64,000 nt of DNA. Origin: Amycolatopsis lexingtonensis. GTDB taxonomy: Bacteria; Actinomycetota; Actinomycetes; Mycobacteriales; Pseudonocardiaceae. Shown one piece after another: positions 52,960 to 61,059 of this stretch. The notes under the pieces are model-generated. The model searched no databases, was not told the DNA's origin, and was given only the letters and a program-made list of their open reading frames with translations. The stretch spans positions 4,218,501 to 4,282,500 of the forward strand of contig NZ_JADBEG010000001.1 of the NCBI RefSeq assembly GCF_014873755.1. Direction: 5' to 3'. The position numbers were made by a program, and so were the translations under genes. Every line of letters starts with the position of its first letter. Position 1 is the stretch's first letter.

Positions 52960-54630
52960 GTGAAGTCGCCACGCGCGGTCCGCTTCGCCTTCCAGCCGCT
53001 GTACAGCCTCCAGACCGGGGGTGTCGTGGCTCACGAAGCGCTGGCCAGGCCCGGCCACGGAACAGTCCCCGAACTCCTCGCGCAGGCCCGCCGCGAAGGC
53101 CGGCTCGCCCAGGCCGACCTCGGCCTCGCCGTCGCCGCCGTCCGGCAGGACGCCGAAGAGCCCACGGCGCTCCCCCTGCACCTGAACCTCTCCGCCCGCA
53201 CGCTCGCGGCGCCCCTGGCGATGTTCGACGACCTGCTCGAAGAGCTCGGCGACGCCGGCCGCCGCACCCGGGACGTCGTGCTCGAGATCGGCCCGCCGTT
53301 CGCGGCGGTGCCCGGCGAGCGCGCCCTGTCCGGGATGCGGACGCTGACCGAGCTGGGCTTCCGGCTCGCGCTCGACGGGCTCGGCCGCGGCGACCTGCCG
53401 CTGGGCCTGCTCGTCGACGCGCCGGTCGACGTCGTCAAGCTCGACCGCACGGTGCTGCGCGGGCTGCCGGACGACCCGGCCGCGGTCGCCGTCGTCGAGG
53501 CGCTGCTGCACTTCACCAACCGCACCGGCACGCGGCTGGTCGCGACCGGCCTGGAGACCGACGCCCAGCTCGACGCCGTCCGCGGGCTCGGCGTCCGGAT
53601 CGCGCAGGGCAACCTGCTGGCCCCGCCGACCGCCGAAGGCCCGGCCCCGGCCCTGCTGGCGCGGCCGCGCACGCCCGTCGCGCCGGGTCCGGCGAAGTGC
53701 GTGGGCGACTTCCTGCGCCCGGCGACGACGCTGCCGGAAACCGCCACGTGCGACGAGGTCCGCGAGGTCCTCGCGGCGGCCGACGCGCCTTCGGGCGTGG
53801 TCGGGGTGGACGAGCTGAACCGGCCGCGCTGGTCGGTCGACCGGACCCGGTTCCTGGTCGCGGTGACCGGCCCGTACGGGCACGCGCTGCACGCCAAGCG
53901 CCCGGCGGCCCGGCTCGCCGACACCCCGCACACGATCGAGGCCCGCGCGGGCGCGATGGAGTTCCTCGAGCTGGTGACCGACGCCGACTGGGGCCGCACC
54001 GGCGACGACGTCGTCGTGGTCGACGAGGTGGGCCGCTGCCTCGGCGTCGTGCTGGTGACCGAGGTGGTGCGCGGGGTGGCCGAGGCGAAGGTCGAGGCCG
54101 CGGCGGCGCTGAACCCGCTGACCCGGCTGCCGGGCAGCGACACGTTCGCCCGCGACGTCACCCGCCGCATCACCATCGGCGAGCCGTTCGTGGCGGCGTG
54201 GCTCGACATCGACAGCTTCAAGGCGGTCAACGACACCGCGGGGTTCGCCGCGGGCGACAACCTGATCCGCGAACTGGGCGGGGCCCTCACCGAGCTGTCC
54301 GGCGGCCTGCGCCGGATGCGCGTCAGCCACGTCGGCGGCGACGACTTCCTGGTGGTCTGCGACGTCGACGAGATCGCCACGGTGGCGGGCGCCCTGCTGG
54401 ACCGCCCCTGGTCGGCCGACGGCCTGCCGGTGACGGTGTCACTGGCCACGCTGGTCTGCGCGAGCGACGCGATCCGCTCCTACCAGGAGGTTTCGCGGCT
54501 GCTGGCGCCGTTGAAGAAGCGCGCGAAGGCGGTGCCGGGGTCGAGCTGGGTGCTCGGCCGCCCGGGCTCCGACCGCGTCGAGGTCCTGCGCGGCATCGGC
54601 ACCCGCGGCCTGCAGGCCGCCGCCGGTTAA
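52960..54630 (+). CDS. EAL-CBS-GGDEF c-di-GMP signalling protein
   Basis: A 556-residue protein. The EAL domain (about 1-225) has HEALARP (Glu26) and NLSART, but the DDFGTG loop reads DGLGRG and the later EGVE position reads TGLE, so phosphodiesterase activity is doubtful. A pair of CBS-like segments follows (about 250-400). The C-terminal GGDEF domain has WLDIDSFKAVNDTAGF and GGDDF (459-463), a conservative change that may allow cyclase activity. The start is uncertain: GTG 52960 has GGGAG ten bases before it; an upstream ATG at 52888 has none. Confidence 0.82.
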   Translation: MKSPRAVRFAFQPLYSLQTGGVVAHEALARPGHGTVPELLAQARREGRLAQADLGLAVAAVRQDAEEPTALPLHLNLSARTLAAPLAMFDDLLEELGDAGRRTRDVVLEIGPPFAAVPGERALSGMRTLTELGFRLALDGLGRGDLPLGLLVDAPVDVVKLDRTVLRGLPDDPAAVAVVEALLHFTNRTGTRLVATGLETDAQLDAVRGLGVRIAQGNLLAPPTAEGPAPALLARPRTPVAPGPAKCVGDFLRPATTLPETATCDEVREVLAAADAPSGVVGVDELNRPRWSVDRTRFLVAVTGPYGHALHAKRPAARLADTPHTIEARAGAMEFLELVTDADWGRTGDDVVVVDEVGRCLGVVLVTEVVRGVAEAKVEAAAALNPLTRLPGSDTFARDVTRRITIGEPFVAAWLDIDSFKAVNDTAGFAAGDNLIRELGGALTELSGGLRRMRVSHVGGDDFLVVCDVDEIATVAGALLDRPWSADGLPVTVSLATLVCASDAIRSYQEVSRLLAPLKKRAKAVPGSSWVLGRPGSDRVEVLRGIGTRGLQAAAG

Positions 54631-55061
54631 CGGCCGGTCGACCCGTCGATCAGCTCGCGCAGGATGTCCAGGTGCCCGGCGTGGCGCCCGGTCTCCTCGA
54701 TCAGGTGTGTCAACGTCCACCGCAGGTCGGCCACGTCGGCCTCGGCGACCCGCGCGTTCACCCGGGCCGCCGTCTCGCGGTAGGCGCCGATGACGTCCTC
54801 GACGCTCTCCCCCGGCTTCGCGCGGAAGGTCGCCGCCCACTTCGTCGTCCGCTCGCCGAGCACCCAATGGCGTTCGACGTGGGTCAGGTGCTTGACCAGC
54901 CCGAGCAGGTTCGTCCCCGACGGCACGCCCGGCGTCCGCACCGCCGGTTCCGGCACCCCTTCCACCTTCGCGATCACCGAAGCGCGCAGGTAGTCGAGGA
55001 AGCCCAGCAGCACCTCCCGCTCCCCTGGCCCCGTCTTCGGCGGCCCGGCGTCCCGCGCCAT
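54627..55061 (-). CDS. DinB family protein
   Basis: A 144-residue four-helix protein: GFLDYLRASVIAKVEGVP, NLLGLVKHLTHVERHWVLGE (first metal His) and LRWTLTHLIEETGRHAGHLDILRELIDG (second His pair). In actinobacteria these are often thiol-dependent transferases using mycothiol. The ATG overlaps the methyltransferase stop by one base. Confidence 0.85.
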   Translation of the reverse strand: MARDAGPPKTGPGEREVLLGFLDYLRASVIAKVEGVPEPAVRTPGVPSGTNLLGLVKHLTHVERHWVLGERTTKWAATFRAKPGESVEDVIGAYRETAARVNARVAEADVADLRWTLTHLIEETGRHAGHLDILRELIDGSTGR

Positions 55062-55648
55062 CAGGCGGCCCGCCGGACGACCAGCACGTGGTCGGTCACG
55101 GTCGCGGTCTGCCCGCCCGGTCCGGTCGCCACCCGCTGCGGCGCGTCGGCGCGCTCGGCCCGCCAGCCGCCGTCCAGCTCCAGCTCGGCGAACACCGCCT
55201 CCGGCGTGGGGAACGCGCCCTCGGTGTTCCACGACCAGGGCGCGACCGACCCGTGGTCGACGACGACCAGGCGCCCGCCGGGGCGCAGCGCGTGCGCCGC
55301 GGTGCGCAGGACCCGTGCCCGCGGCAGCTCGAACGGCGTGTGGAAGTACTGAGCGGACACCAGGTCGAACTCGCCTTCGGGGAACTCCGAAGCCAGGTCG
55401 GCGCGGACCGCGGACACCGGCAGGTCGCGCGCCTGCTCGGCGAGGCGGGCCACGGCGTTGGCCGAGATGTCGACAGCGGTGACCCGCCAGCCGCGCGCGG
55501 CCAGCCAGAGCGTGTCGCCGCCGGCGCCGCAGCCCAGGTCCAGCGCGCTGCCCGCGGGCAGGCCGGCGGCGATCTCGGCGAGCACGGGGTTGACCCGGGT
55601 GGTGCGGGGCTCGCGGTAGTGGTCGTCCCAGAAGCGGACGGCGTCCAT
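55061..55648 (-). CDS. Class I SAM-dependent methyltransferase
   Basis: A 195-residue protein: VRFWDDHYREPR, ALDLGCGAGGDTLWLA (SAM motif I), VDISANAVARL and LRPGGRLVVVDHGS. Substrate not known; related sequences are annotated tellurite-resistance-like or small-molecule methyltransferases. AGGAGAG precedes the ATG. It is divergent from the XRE-cupin regulator, whose two identical operators lie between them, and is probably its target together with the DinB gene. Confidence 0.85.
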   Translation of the reverse strand: MDAVRFWDDHYREPRTTRVNPVLAEIAAGLPAGSALDLGCGAGGDTLWLAARGWRVTAVDISANAVARLAEQARDLPVSAVRADLASEFPEGEFDLVSAQYFHTPFELPRARVLRTAAHALRPGGRLVVVDHGSVAPWSWNTEGAFPTPEAVFAELELDGGWRAERADAPQRVATGPGGQTATVTDHVLVVRRAA

Positions 55649-55713
55649 GACTCTCCTTCGTGCCGGGGTACGGCGTTCACCGTGCCCCGAGGGCTTCGCC
55701 GGGCGCACGAAAA

Positions 55714-55730
55714 CTTGCCGGACCGGCAAG
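55714..55730. promoter_or_regulatory. Operator copy 1 of the XRE-cupin regulator
   Basis: CTTGCCGGACCGGCAAG, a perfect 17-bp palindrome centred on A, 65 bp before the methyltransferase ATG. It is followed by ACTGAGGCCA. The same palindrome recurs at 55869. Confidence 0.7.
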
Positions 55731-55767
55731 ACTGAGGCCAAGGTTCCGCGGGGGCGAGGTCCATGAG

Positions 55768-55820
55768 GTCTTGAATGAGTCATTCAGGACCTCCGGAGAC
55801 CTGAATGAGTCATTCAAGAC
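55768..55820. repeat. 53-bp nested palindrome, copy 4
   Basis: Same element, begins GTCTTGAATGAGTCATTCAG with centre GGACCTCCGGAGACC, the most symmetrical copy. Unlike the other three it lies between two divergent genes, between two operator copies, so it is not simply a terminator. Confidence 0.95.
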
Positions 55821-55868
55821 GGTGGACGAGCCGGTCGGCGGCGGCGGAGTGGCCTCTGCCCGCGCGAC

Positions 55869-55885
55869 CTTGCCGGACCGGCAAG
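55869..55885. promoter_or_regulatory. Operator copy 2 of the XRE-cupin regulator
   Basis: Exact second copy of CTTGCCGGACCGGCAAG, ten bases before the regulator's ATG at 55895. Binding here would block the regulator's own promoter or start. Confidence 0.7.
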
Positions 55886-55894
55886 ACTGGGGCC

Positions 55895-56482
55895 ATGAGC
55901 GAGGAGATCGACACCGTCCTGGCCGCGGTCGGGCCGCGCCTGCGCGCACTACGGCGTCAGCGCGGCGGCACCCTGGCCGGCGTCTCGGCCGAGACCGGCA
56001 TCTCGGAAAGCACCCTGTCCCGGCTGGAAAGCGGGCAGCGGCGGCCGAACCTGGAGCTGCTGCTGCCGCTGTCGCGCGCCTACGACGTCCCGCTCGACGA
56101 CCTCGTCGGCGCCCCGCGCACCGGCGACCCGCGCGTCCACCTGCACCCGGTGCACCGGCACGGGATGACGTTCGTGCCGCTCACCCGCCGCCCCGGCGGG
56201 GTGCACGCGTACAAGATGCTGATCCCCGCGAGCGGCGAGCCCGCCGAGCCGACGCCGCAGACGCACAGCGGCCACGAGTGGCTCTACGTCCTCAACGGGA
56301 CGCTGCGGCTGGTCGTCGGTGACCGCGACCTGGTCCTGCCGCCGGGCGAGGCCGCGGAGTTCGACACCACGGCGCCGCACTGGCTGGGCTCGGCCGACGG
56401 GCGCGCGGTCGAGCTGCTCATCCTGTTCGGCCTGCAGGGCGAGCGCGTCCACGTCCGGCCGCGCGACGGCGATCAGCCGTAG
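55895..56482 (+). CDS. XRE family regulator with C-terminal cupin
   Basis: A 195-residue regulator. Residues about 12-68 are an HTH (LRALRRQRGGTLAGVSAETGISESTLSRLESGQRRPNLELLLPLSRAYDV); about 110-185 form a cupin (HSGHEWLYVLNGTLRLVVGDRDLVLPPGEAAEFDTTAPHW) with metal-ligand His residues. The cupin probably senses a small ligand. Two identical 17-bp palindromes lie upstream, consistent with autoregulation and control of the divergent methyltransferase-DinB pair. Confidence 0.88.
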   Translation: MSEEIDTVLAAVGPRLRALRRQRGGTLAGVSAETGISESTLSRLESGQRRPNLELLLPLSRAYDVPLDDLVGAPRTGDPRVHLHPVHRHGMTFVPLTRRPGGVHAYKMLIPASGEPAEPTPQTHSGHEWLYVLNGTLRLVVGDRDLVLPPGEAAEFDTTAPHWLGSADGRAVELLILFGLQGERVHVRPRDGDQP

Positions 56483-57630
56483 ACGGCCCGGTAACCCGCG
56501 AAGCGCTCGTCGACCTCTTCGGGGGTCAGGCCGAAGTCCGCGAGGCTGTACCGGTGCACCGGTTTCCGTTCCCCGGTCCGGCTCCGCTCGTGCACCGCGG
56601 TCATCGCCGTGCGCGCTTCGTCCGTCAGCATCAGTCCGAAGTGGTCGTACACAGTGGACACCGTGCCGACCGGGTCGGCGACGAAGTCCTCGTAGGCCAC
56701 GTCGCAGAACTGCGCCGGGTCGTACCGGCCGCGCGCGTGCAGGAACTCGTCGGCGCCGCGGGCCCACAGCTCGAGCTGCCCGCGGCCGATCACCTCGCCG
56801 CGGAACTTCGTCGACCAGCCGTCCGCGGCTTTCTCGGCGAGGCTGCACATCGAGCCCATGATCGTCCGCGGCGCCCGGTGCGTCTGGATCACCAGCGCGT
56901 CCGGGTAGTTCGCCATCAGCGCGTCGAGGGCGAAGAGGTGGCTCGGGTTCTTGAGCACCCAGCGTTTGCCCGCGTCCGGCAGCCCGATCAGCTGCAGGTT
57001 GCGCCGGTGCCGGGCGTAGGCGTCGGTCCAGTCCTGCTTCGCCAGCCAGCGCGAGTAGCGCGGCAGGTGCGCGAGACACTCGAACGAGACCGAGCGCATC
57101 GACTGGCGCAGCAGCTGCCAGCACTCCTCCACCTGGTCGGCGGACATGTGGTGCACGCCCATGAACTCCGGGTGCTCGACGTGGTGGCGTTCGTACCCGG
57201 CTTGAATCCCTTGGAAGATCGGGTTTTCCGCCCACGTCTCGCGCGGCGGCCGCGGCTGCGGGACCTCGGCGAGCCACACCTCGAGGCCCTGGTGCGCGGG
57301 GTCCTCGACGAGCAGCCGGTGCAGCGCGGTGGTGCCGGTGCGGGGCAGGCCGGTCACGAAGATCGGCCGCTCGACGCGAACGTCGGCGTGCGCCGGGTGC
57401 TGCTTCCAGGACGCCTCGCTGAGCAGCCGGGCGACGAGCGCGCCGCGCAGCATCGCCCGGTGCACCTTGTTGCCGAACGGCGTGAGGTCCTCGTCGGCCT
57501 CGTACGACTCGAGCAGCACGCTCAGGCCCTCGACGTACTCGCCGCTGCCGAAGTCGTCGAGCCCGGTGAGCTTCGACGCCGAAGCGTGCAGGTCCTCGAC
57601 GGTGCCGACGTCTTCGCGGCCGGGAAGCAT
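56473..57630 (-). CDS. Sulfotransferase family protein
   Basis: A 385-residue enzyme. PIFVTGLPRTGTTALHRLL (loop GLPRTGTT, 94-101) is the 5'-phosphosulfate-binding loop, and WVLKNPSHLFALDALMANYPDALVIQTHRAPRTIMGS holds the 3'-phosphate-binding region. It transfers sulfate from PAPS to a hydroxylated, probably lipid or steroid-like, acceptor. AGGAGG lies five bases before the ATG. It is the last gene of a four-gene operon and sits near cysD-cysNC, which make PAPS. It converges with the XRE-cupin gene with a 10-bp overlap. Confidence 0.88.
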   Translation of the reverse strand: MLPGREDVGTVEDLHASASKLTGLDDFGSGEYVEGLSVLLESYEADEDLTPFGNKVHRAMLRGALVARLLSEASWKQHPAHADVRVERPIFVTGLPRTGTTALHRLLVEDPAHQGLEVWLAEVPQPRPPRETWAENPIFQGIQAGYERHHVEHPEFMGVHHMSADQVEECWQLLRQSMRSVSFECLAHLPRYSRWLAKQDWTDAYARHRRNLQLIGLPDAGKRWVLKNPSHLFALDALMANYPDALVIQTHRAPRTIMGSMCSLAEKAADGWSTKFRGEVIGRGQLELWARGADEFLHARGRYDPAQFCDVAYEDFVADPVGTVSTVYDHFGLMLTDEARTAMTAVHERSRTGERKPVHRYSLADFGLTPEEVDERFAGYRAVYG

Positions 57631-57638
57631 CGAACCTC

Positions 57639-58427
57639 CTAGTGGTGGTACTCGCCGCCGTTGACGTCGAGGCACTGCCCGGTGATCGCGCGCGCCATCG
57701 GCGAGGCGAGGAACACCACGGCGTCGGCGATCTCGTCGGGCTCGGGCAGCTTGCGCAGGTCTATTGTGGACGCGGTCTCGGCGTACACCTCTTCGGGCGT
57801 GATGCCGCGTTCCTTGGCGAGGTAATTGAAGTACCACTTGAGGTTCGGTGCCCAGATGTAGCCGGGGGCGACGGTGTTGACGCGGATGCCGTCCGGGCCG
57901 ACTTCGCTCGCGAGGCTCTGCGACAGCGACAGCAGCGCCGACTTCGCCATCTTGTACGCGCCGAACGTGCGCCGGGAATGCCGCAGCACGGCGGAGTTGA
58001 TCATCACCAGCGAGCCCTTGCTCTCCTTGAGCGCGGGCAGGAACAACCGGGTCAGCCGGAGCACGGAGATCGCCGCGGTTTCGAAGCCCTTGCGGACCGC
58101 GTCGAGGTCCACTGTGGCCAGATCGGTCAGCGGCGGGACGGCGAAGGCGTTGTGCACCACCGCGTCCACGCGCCCGAACGCCTCCACCGCCTCGTTCACC
58201 AGGTTCTCGGCGGAGTCCGCGTCGTCGATGTCGGTCCGGATCGCGACCGCGCGGCGCCCGAGGTCGGTGACCTCCTTGGCCACCTCGGTCAGCCGCGATT
58301 CGGTGCGCGCGGCGAGCACGACGTCGGCGCCGGCCTGCGCGCTGCGCACGGCGATCGACCGCCCGAGCCCGGGACCGATGCCCGAGACGACGACGACCTT
58401 GTCCCGCAACAGGTTCTCCACGCTCAC
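57639..58427 (-). CDS. Short-chain dehydrogenase/reductase
   Basis: A 262-residue classical SDR. VVVSGIGPGLGRSIAVRSAQAGADVV (GxGPGLG variant of the cofactor motif), DIDDADS, NAFAVPP, MINSAVLRHSRRTFGAYKMAKSALL (Ser, Tyr, Lys) and a C-terminal VNGGEYHH. Steroid- or acyl-alcohol-type substrates fit the operon. The GTG overlaps the DUF1214 stop; another GTG at 58421 is possible. Confidence 0.87.
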   Translation of the reverse strand: MSVENLLRDKVVVVSGIGPGLGRSIAVRSAQAGADVVLAARTESRLTEVAKEVTDLGRRAVAIRTDIDDADSAENLVNEAVEAFGRVDAVVHNAFAVPPLTDLATVDLDAVRKGFETAAISVLRLTRLFLPALKESKGSLVMINSAVLRHSRRTFGAYKMAKSALLSLSQSLASEVGPDGIRVNTVAPGYIWAPNLKWYFNYLAKERGITPEEVYAETASTIDLRKLPEPDEIADAVVFLASPMARAITGQCLDVNGGEYHH

Positions 58428-59614
58428 CCCAGCATCCGGGCGGCGACGGCGTCCTGCCGGGCCGCGATCCGCGCCGACCACTCGGCCGGCGTCACGCGCG
58501 CTTGCTCGTGGTAGGGCAGCCGGTCCGGCAGCTCGTCGACCTTGACGACCTCGACGACCGGGCCGTCGTCCGGGCCGAGGTCCCGCGCCAGCCGCTGCCA
58601 GCGGATCTGGATGTACCCGCGGTCGTGCCCGGTGCGCTCCAGCCAGTTCGCCAGGCCGGGGTCGCGCTCGCTGACGACGAACCGGATCTTGCCGTCCGGG
58701 TCGACGCGTGCCTGGTCCGCGGTGAGGCTCGTCTGGTGGTTGATGTAGTCGAGCGAGACGTACCAGAGGCTGCCGAGCTGGATGCCCTGGTAGGGCGCGT
58801 CCGCGCAACGCGGCACGGTGACGATCATCGCCTCTTCCTCGCCGAGGTCGTAATGCCCGGCCGAGGAGAACTGCGTGGTCAGCCCGCCCGGCGTCGACCG
58901 CGGCTCGGTCATCGTGTTCACCGGCAGGTTGTCGTAGAACCACTTCGGGAACGCCAGGAAGGTCTTCAGCCGGCTCAGCAGGATCTTGCCGGTGACGCCG
59001 TAGCGCTTGGCCATGGCCGATCGGTCCGGCACCGGCGGCGCCTGGCCCGCCGTGTCGACGCACTGGATCCGGATTTCGCCGCGCTTCTCGGTGGCCCAGT
59101 CGCTGTGGACCTCGCGCACGACGAGCATCGACGAGCCCTCGCCGAGGGTGAAGTAGTTCGGCCCCGGGTTCTCGCGGGCCGGGCCGAACCGCAGCTCGAA
59201 CCGGCCGTCTTCGCCGATTTCGATGGCCCGGTCGTCGAACGCGGCGAGGCTGTCGGGCACCACGACCGGCGAGTAGTCGCCGTTGAGGATCTGGAAGCTC
59301 AGGTCGGCGGTGGTCCCGCGGACGCCGGTGACCAGGTACTCCCGGTCGGGGCGGATGTTCGCGTTGAAGTAGAGCGTGTCCGGGTTGTCGAGGCCCATCT
59401 TCGTGTATGGCCCGGTGGACGCGGTGAAGTACGGGAAGTCGCGCTGGTAGGCCCAGGCCATCTGCAGCGACGCGCGGATGCTCCCGGCGAGGTAGTCGTA
59501 GCCCTCCAGCAGGCCCTGCTCGGTCTGCGCCGGCGGCGCTTCGGCGATCAGCTTCTCGGCCTCGGCGATCGCGTCGGCGAACGGCCGGGTCAACGAGAAC
59601 TCGTTCTCGATCAT
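58424..59614 (-). CDS. DUF1214 domain protein
   Basis: A 396-residue protein without signal peptide. GPYTKMGLDNPDTLYFNANIRPDREYLVTGVRG and LGSLWYVSLDYINHQTSLTADQARVDPDGKIRFVVSERDPGLANWLERTGHDRGYIQIRWQ are typical of DUF1214, the latter being the conserved C-terminal module. Function is not known; such genes commonly lie in lipid or steroid gene clusters of actinobacteria. The ATG overlaps the SnoaL-like stop (ATGA). Confidence 0.85.
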   Translation of the reverse strand: MIENEFSLTRPFADAIAEAEKLIAEAPPAQTEQGLLEGYDYLAGSIRASLQMAWAYQRDFPYFTASTGPYTKMGLDNPDTLYFNANIRPDREYLVTGVRGTTADLSFQILNGDYSPVVVPDSLAAFDDRAIEIGEDGRFELRFGPARENPGPNYFTLGEGSSMLVVREVHSDWATEKRGEIRIQCVDTAGQAPPVPDRSAMAKRYGVTGKILLSRLKTFLAFPKWFYDNLPVNTMTEPRSTPGGLTTQFSSAGHYDLGEEEAMIVTVPRCADAPYQGIQLGSLWYVSLDYINHQTSLTADQARVDPDGKIRFVVSERDPGLANWLERTGHDRGYIQIRWQRLARDLGPDDGPVVEVVKVDELPDRLPYHEQARVTPAEWSARIAARQDAVAARMLG

Positions 59615-60090
59615 GCCGGAACGGCCCAGCGGTTCGCGAGCAGCCGGAAGCCGGGGTTGCCTTCCCACGACAGCATCGACTCGTAGGTCCGGACGTACCC
59701 GATGTGCGACATCCGCCAGGCGCCGTCGGCGTCCCGGCGGTAGGTGTCCTCGTAGAAGGCGGCGCCCTCGATGATCACCTTGTGGTCGGGGACGATCACC
59801 TTGTCGGTGAACGACCACCGCCCGGTCGCGGTGTCGCCGTCGACCTCGATCTCAGGCTGACCTGCGTGGTGGACGGTGATGATGCCGTTGCCGAGGCTCT
59901 TGGTGAGGAACTCGAGGATGGCGTCGCGCCCCTCGAACTTCTTCCCGTCACCACCCACGGCGTGCGTCCCGTAGTCGGCCGTGGCGTCGACGGTGAACGT
60001 GTCGGCCACCTCGTCCCACAGCTTCAGGTCCACCCCGCGCAGGTACCGGTACTTCAGCCGGCGGATCTCTTCGAGTACGACCAGGTCCAT
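59611..60090 (-). CDS. SnoaL-like (NTF2 fold) protein
   Basis: A 159-residue protein: LEEIRRLKYRYLRGVDLKLWDEVADTFTVDATADYGTHAVGG...FEGRDAILEFLTKSLGNGIITVHHAGQPEIEVDGDTATGRWSFTDKV is the SnoaL/NTF2 cone. Such proteins can be isomerases, hydratases or dehydratases acting on polycyclic substrates. First gene of the operon whose promoter region carries a KstR-like dyad. The ATG at 60090 is the likely start; a GTG at 60096 is an alternative. Confidence 0.84.
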   Translation of the reverse strand: MDLVVLEEIRRLKYRYLRGVDLKLWDEVADTFTVDATADYGTHAVGGDGKKFEGRDAILEFLTKSLGNGIITVHHAGQPEIEVDGDTATGRWSFTDKVIVPDHKVIIEGAAFYEDTYRRDADGAWRMSHIGYVRTYESMLSWEGNPGFRLLANRWAVPA

Positions 60091-60111
60091 GTTCACAGGG
60101 TCTCGCACCGC

Positions 60112-60141
60112 TTGACCAATGACAAGAACATGTTCTACTTT
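60112..60141 (+). promoter_or_regulatory. cysD promoter, leaderless start
   Basis: TTGACC (60112-60117) and TACTTT (60136-60141), 18 bases apart, place the transcription start at the GTG at 60148. The KstR-like dyad overlaps spacer and -10, so binding should block it. Confidence 0.55.
60124..60137. promoter_or_regulatory. KstR-like operator
   Basis: AAGAACATGTTCTA contains the perfect dyad AGAACATGTTCT and matches the KstR consensus TNNAACNNGTTNNA at every defined position except the first. KstR is the TetR repressor of steroid catabolism in mycobacteria and rhodococci. The site lies between SnoaL-like (35 bp) and cysD (11 bp) starts. Confidence 0.55.
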
Positions 60142-60147
60142 TTTCCG

Positions 60148-61059
60148 GTGTCCGTGGCCTATGAGCTGTCCCACCTGGCCGCGCTCGAAGCGGAGGCCGT
60201 ACACGTCTTCCGTGAAGTCGCGGCGACCTTCGAACGCCCGGTGCTGCTCTTTTCCGGCGGCAAGGACTCGGTGGTGATGCTGCACGCCGCCGCCAAGGCG
60301 TTCTGGCCGGCGCCGCTGCCGTTCCCCGTGCTGCACGTCGACACCGGCCACAACTTCGACGAGGTGCTGCGCTTCCGCGACGAGACCGTCGCCGCGCTGA
60401 ACCTGCGCCTGGAAGTCGCAAGCGTGCAGGACGACATCGACGCCGGCCGCGTCGTCGAGGAGACCGGCCCGGGCGCGAGCCGCAACCGGCTGCAGACCGT
60501 GACGCTGCTGCGCGCGATCCGCGAGGGCGGGTTCGACGCCGTGTTCGGCGGGGCCCGGCGCGACGAGGAGAAGGCTCGCGCGAAGGAACGCGTCTTCAGC
60601 TTCCGCGACGAGCACGGCCAGTGGGACCCGCGGGCGCAGCGCCCGGAGCTGTGGAACCTCTACAACGGGCGGCACCGCCGCGGCGAGCACATCCGCGTCT
60701 TCCCGCTGTCGAACTGGACCGAGCTGGACATCTGGCAGTACATCCGCGACGAGCGGATCGCCTTGCCGCCGTTGTACTACGCGCACCGGCGCCCGGTCGT
60801 CCAGCGCGACGGCATGCTACTCGCGGCGACCCGATTCCTGTCCCTTGTGGACGGAGAGAAACCGTACGAGGCGACCGTGCGCTTCCGGACCGTCGGCGAC
60901 GCCACGTGCACCGGCTGCGTCGAATCGTCGGCGGCGACACCGTCCGAAGTGGTCGCCGAGGTGGCCGCGACCCGCGTCACCGAACGCGGCGCGACGCGGG
61001 CGGACGACCGGATTTCCGAAGCAGGCATGGAAGACCGCAAGCGGGAGGGCTACTTCTGA
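60148..61059 (+). CDS. cysD: Sulfate adenylyltransferase subunit 2
   Basis: A 303-residue ATP-sulfurylase catalytic subunit. [16 protein letters not shown] is the PP-loop of the ATP pyrophosphatase fold, followed by [16 protein letters not shown] and [37 protein letters not shown], the CysD signature. With CysN it forms APS from ATP and sulfate. The GTG at 60148 fits the promoter (leaderless); an upstream in-frame ATG at 60130 lies inside the operator and is unlikely. One-base overlap with cysNC. Confidence 0.92.
   Translation: MSVAYELSHLAALEAEAVHVFREVAATFERPVLLFSGGKDSVVMLHAAAKAFWPAPLPFPVLHVDTGHNFDEVLRFRDETVAALNLRLEVASVQDDIDAGRVVEETGPGASRNRLQTVTLLRAIREGGFDAVFGGARRDEEKARAKERVFSFRDEHGQWDPRAQRPELWNLYNGRHRRGEHIRVFPLSNWTELDIWQYIRDERIALPPLYYAHRRPVVQRDGMLLAATRFLSLVDGEKPYEATVRFRTVGDATCTGCVESSAATPSEVVAEVAATRVTERGATRADDRISEAGMEDRKREGYF

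Noticed and set aside
60130..60147. ATG at 60130 as the cysD start.
   Set aside because: It lies within the KstR-like dyad and upstream of the -10 box, so it would not be in the mRNA from the likely promoter.
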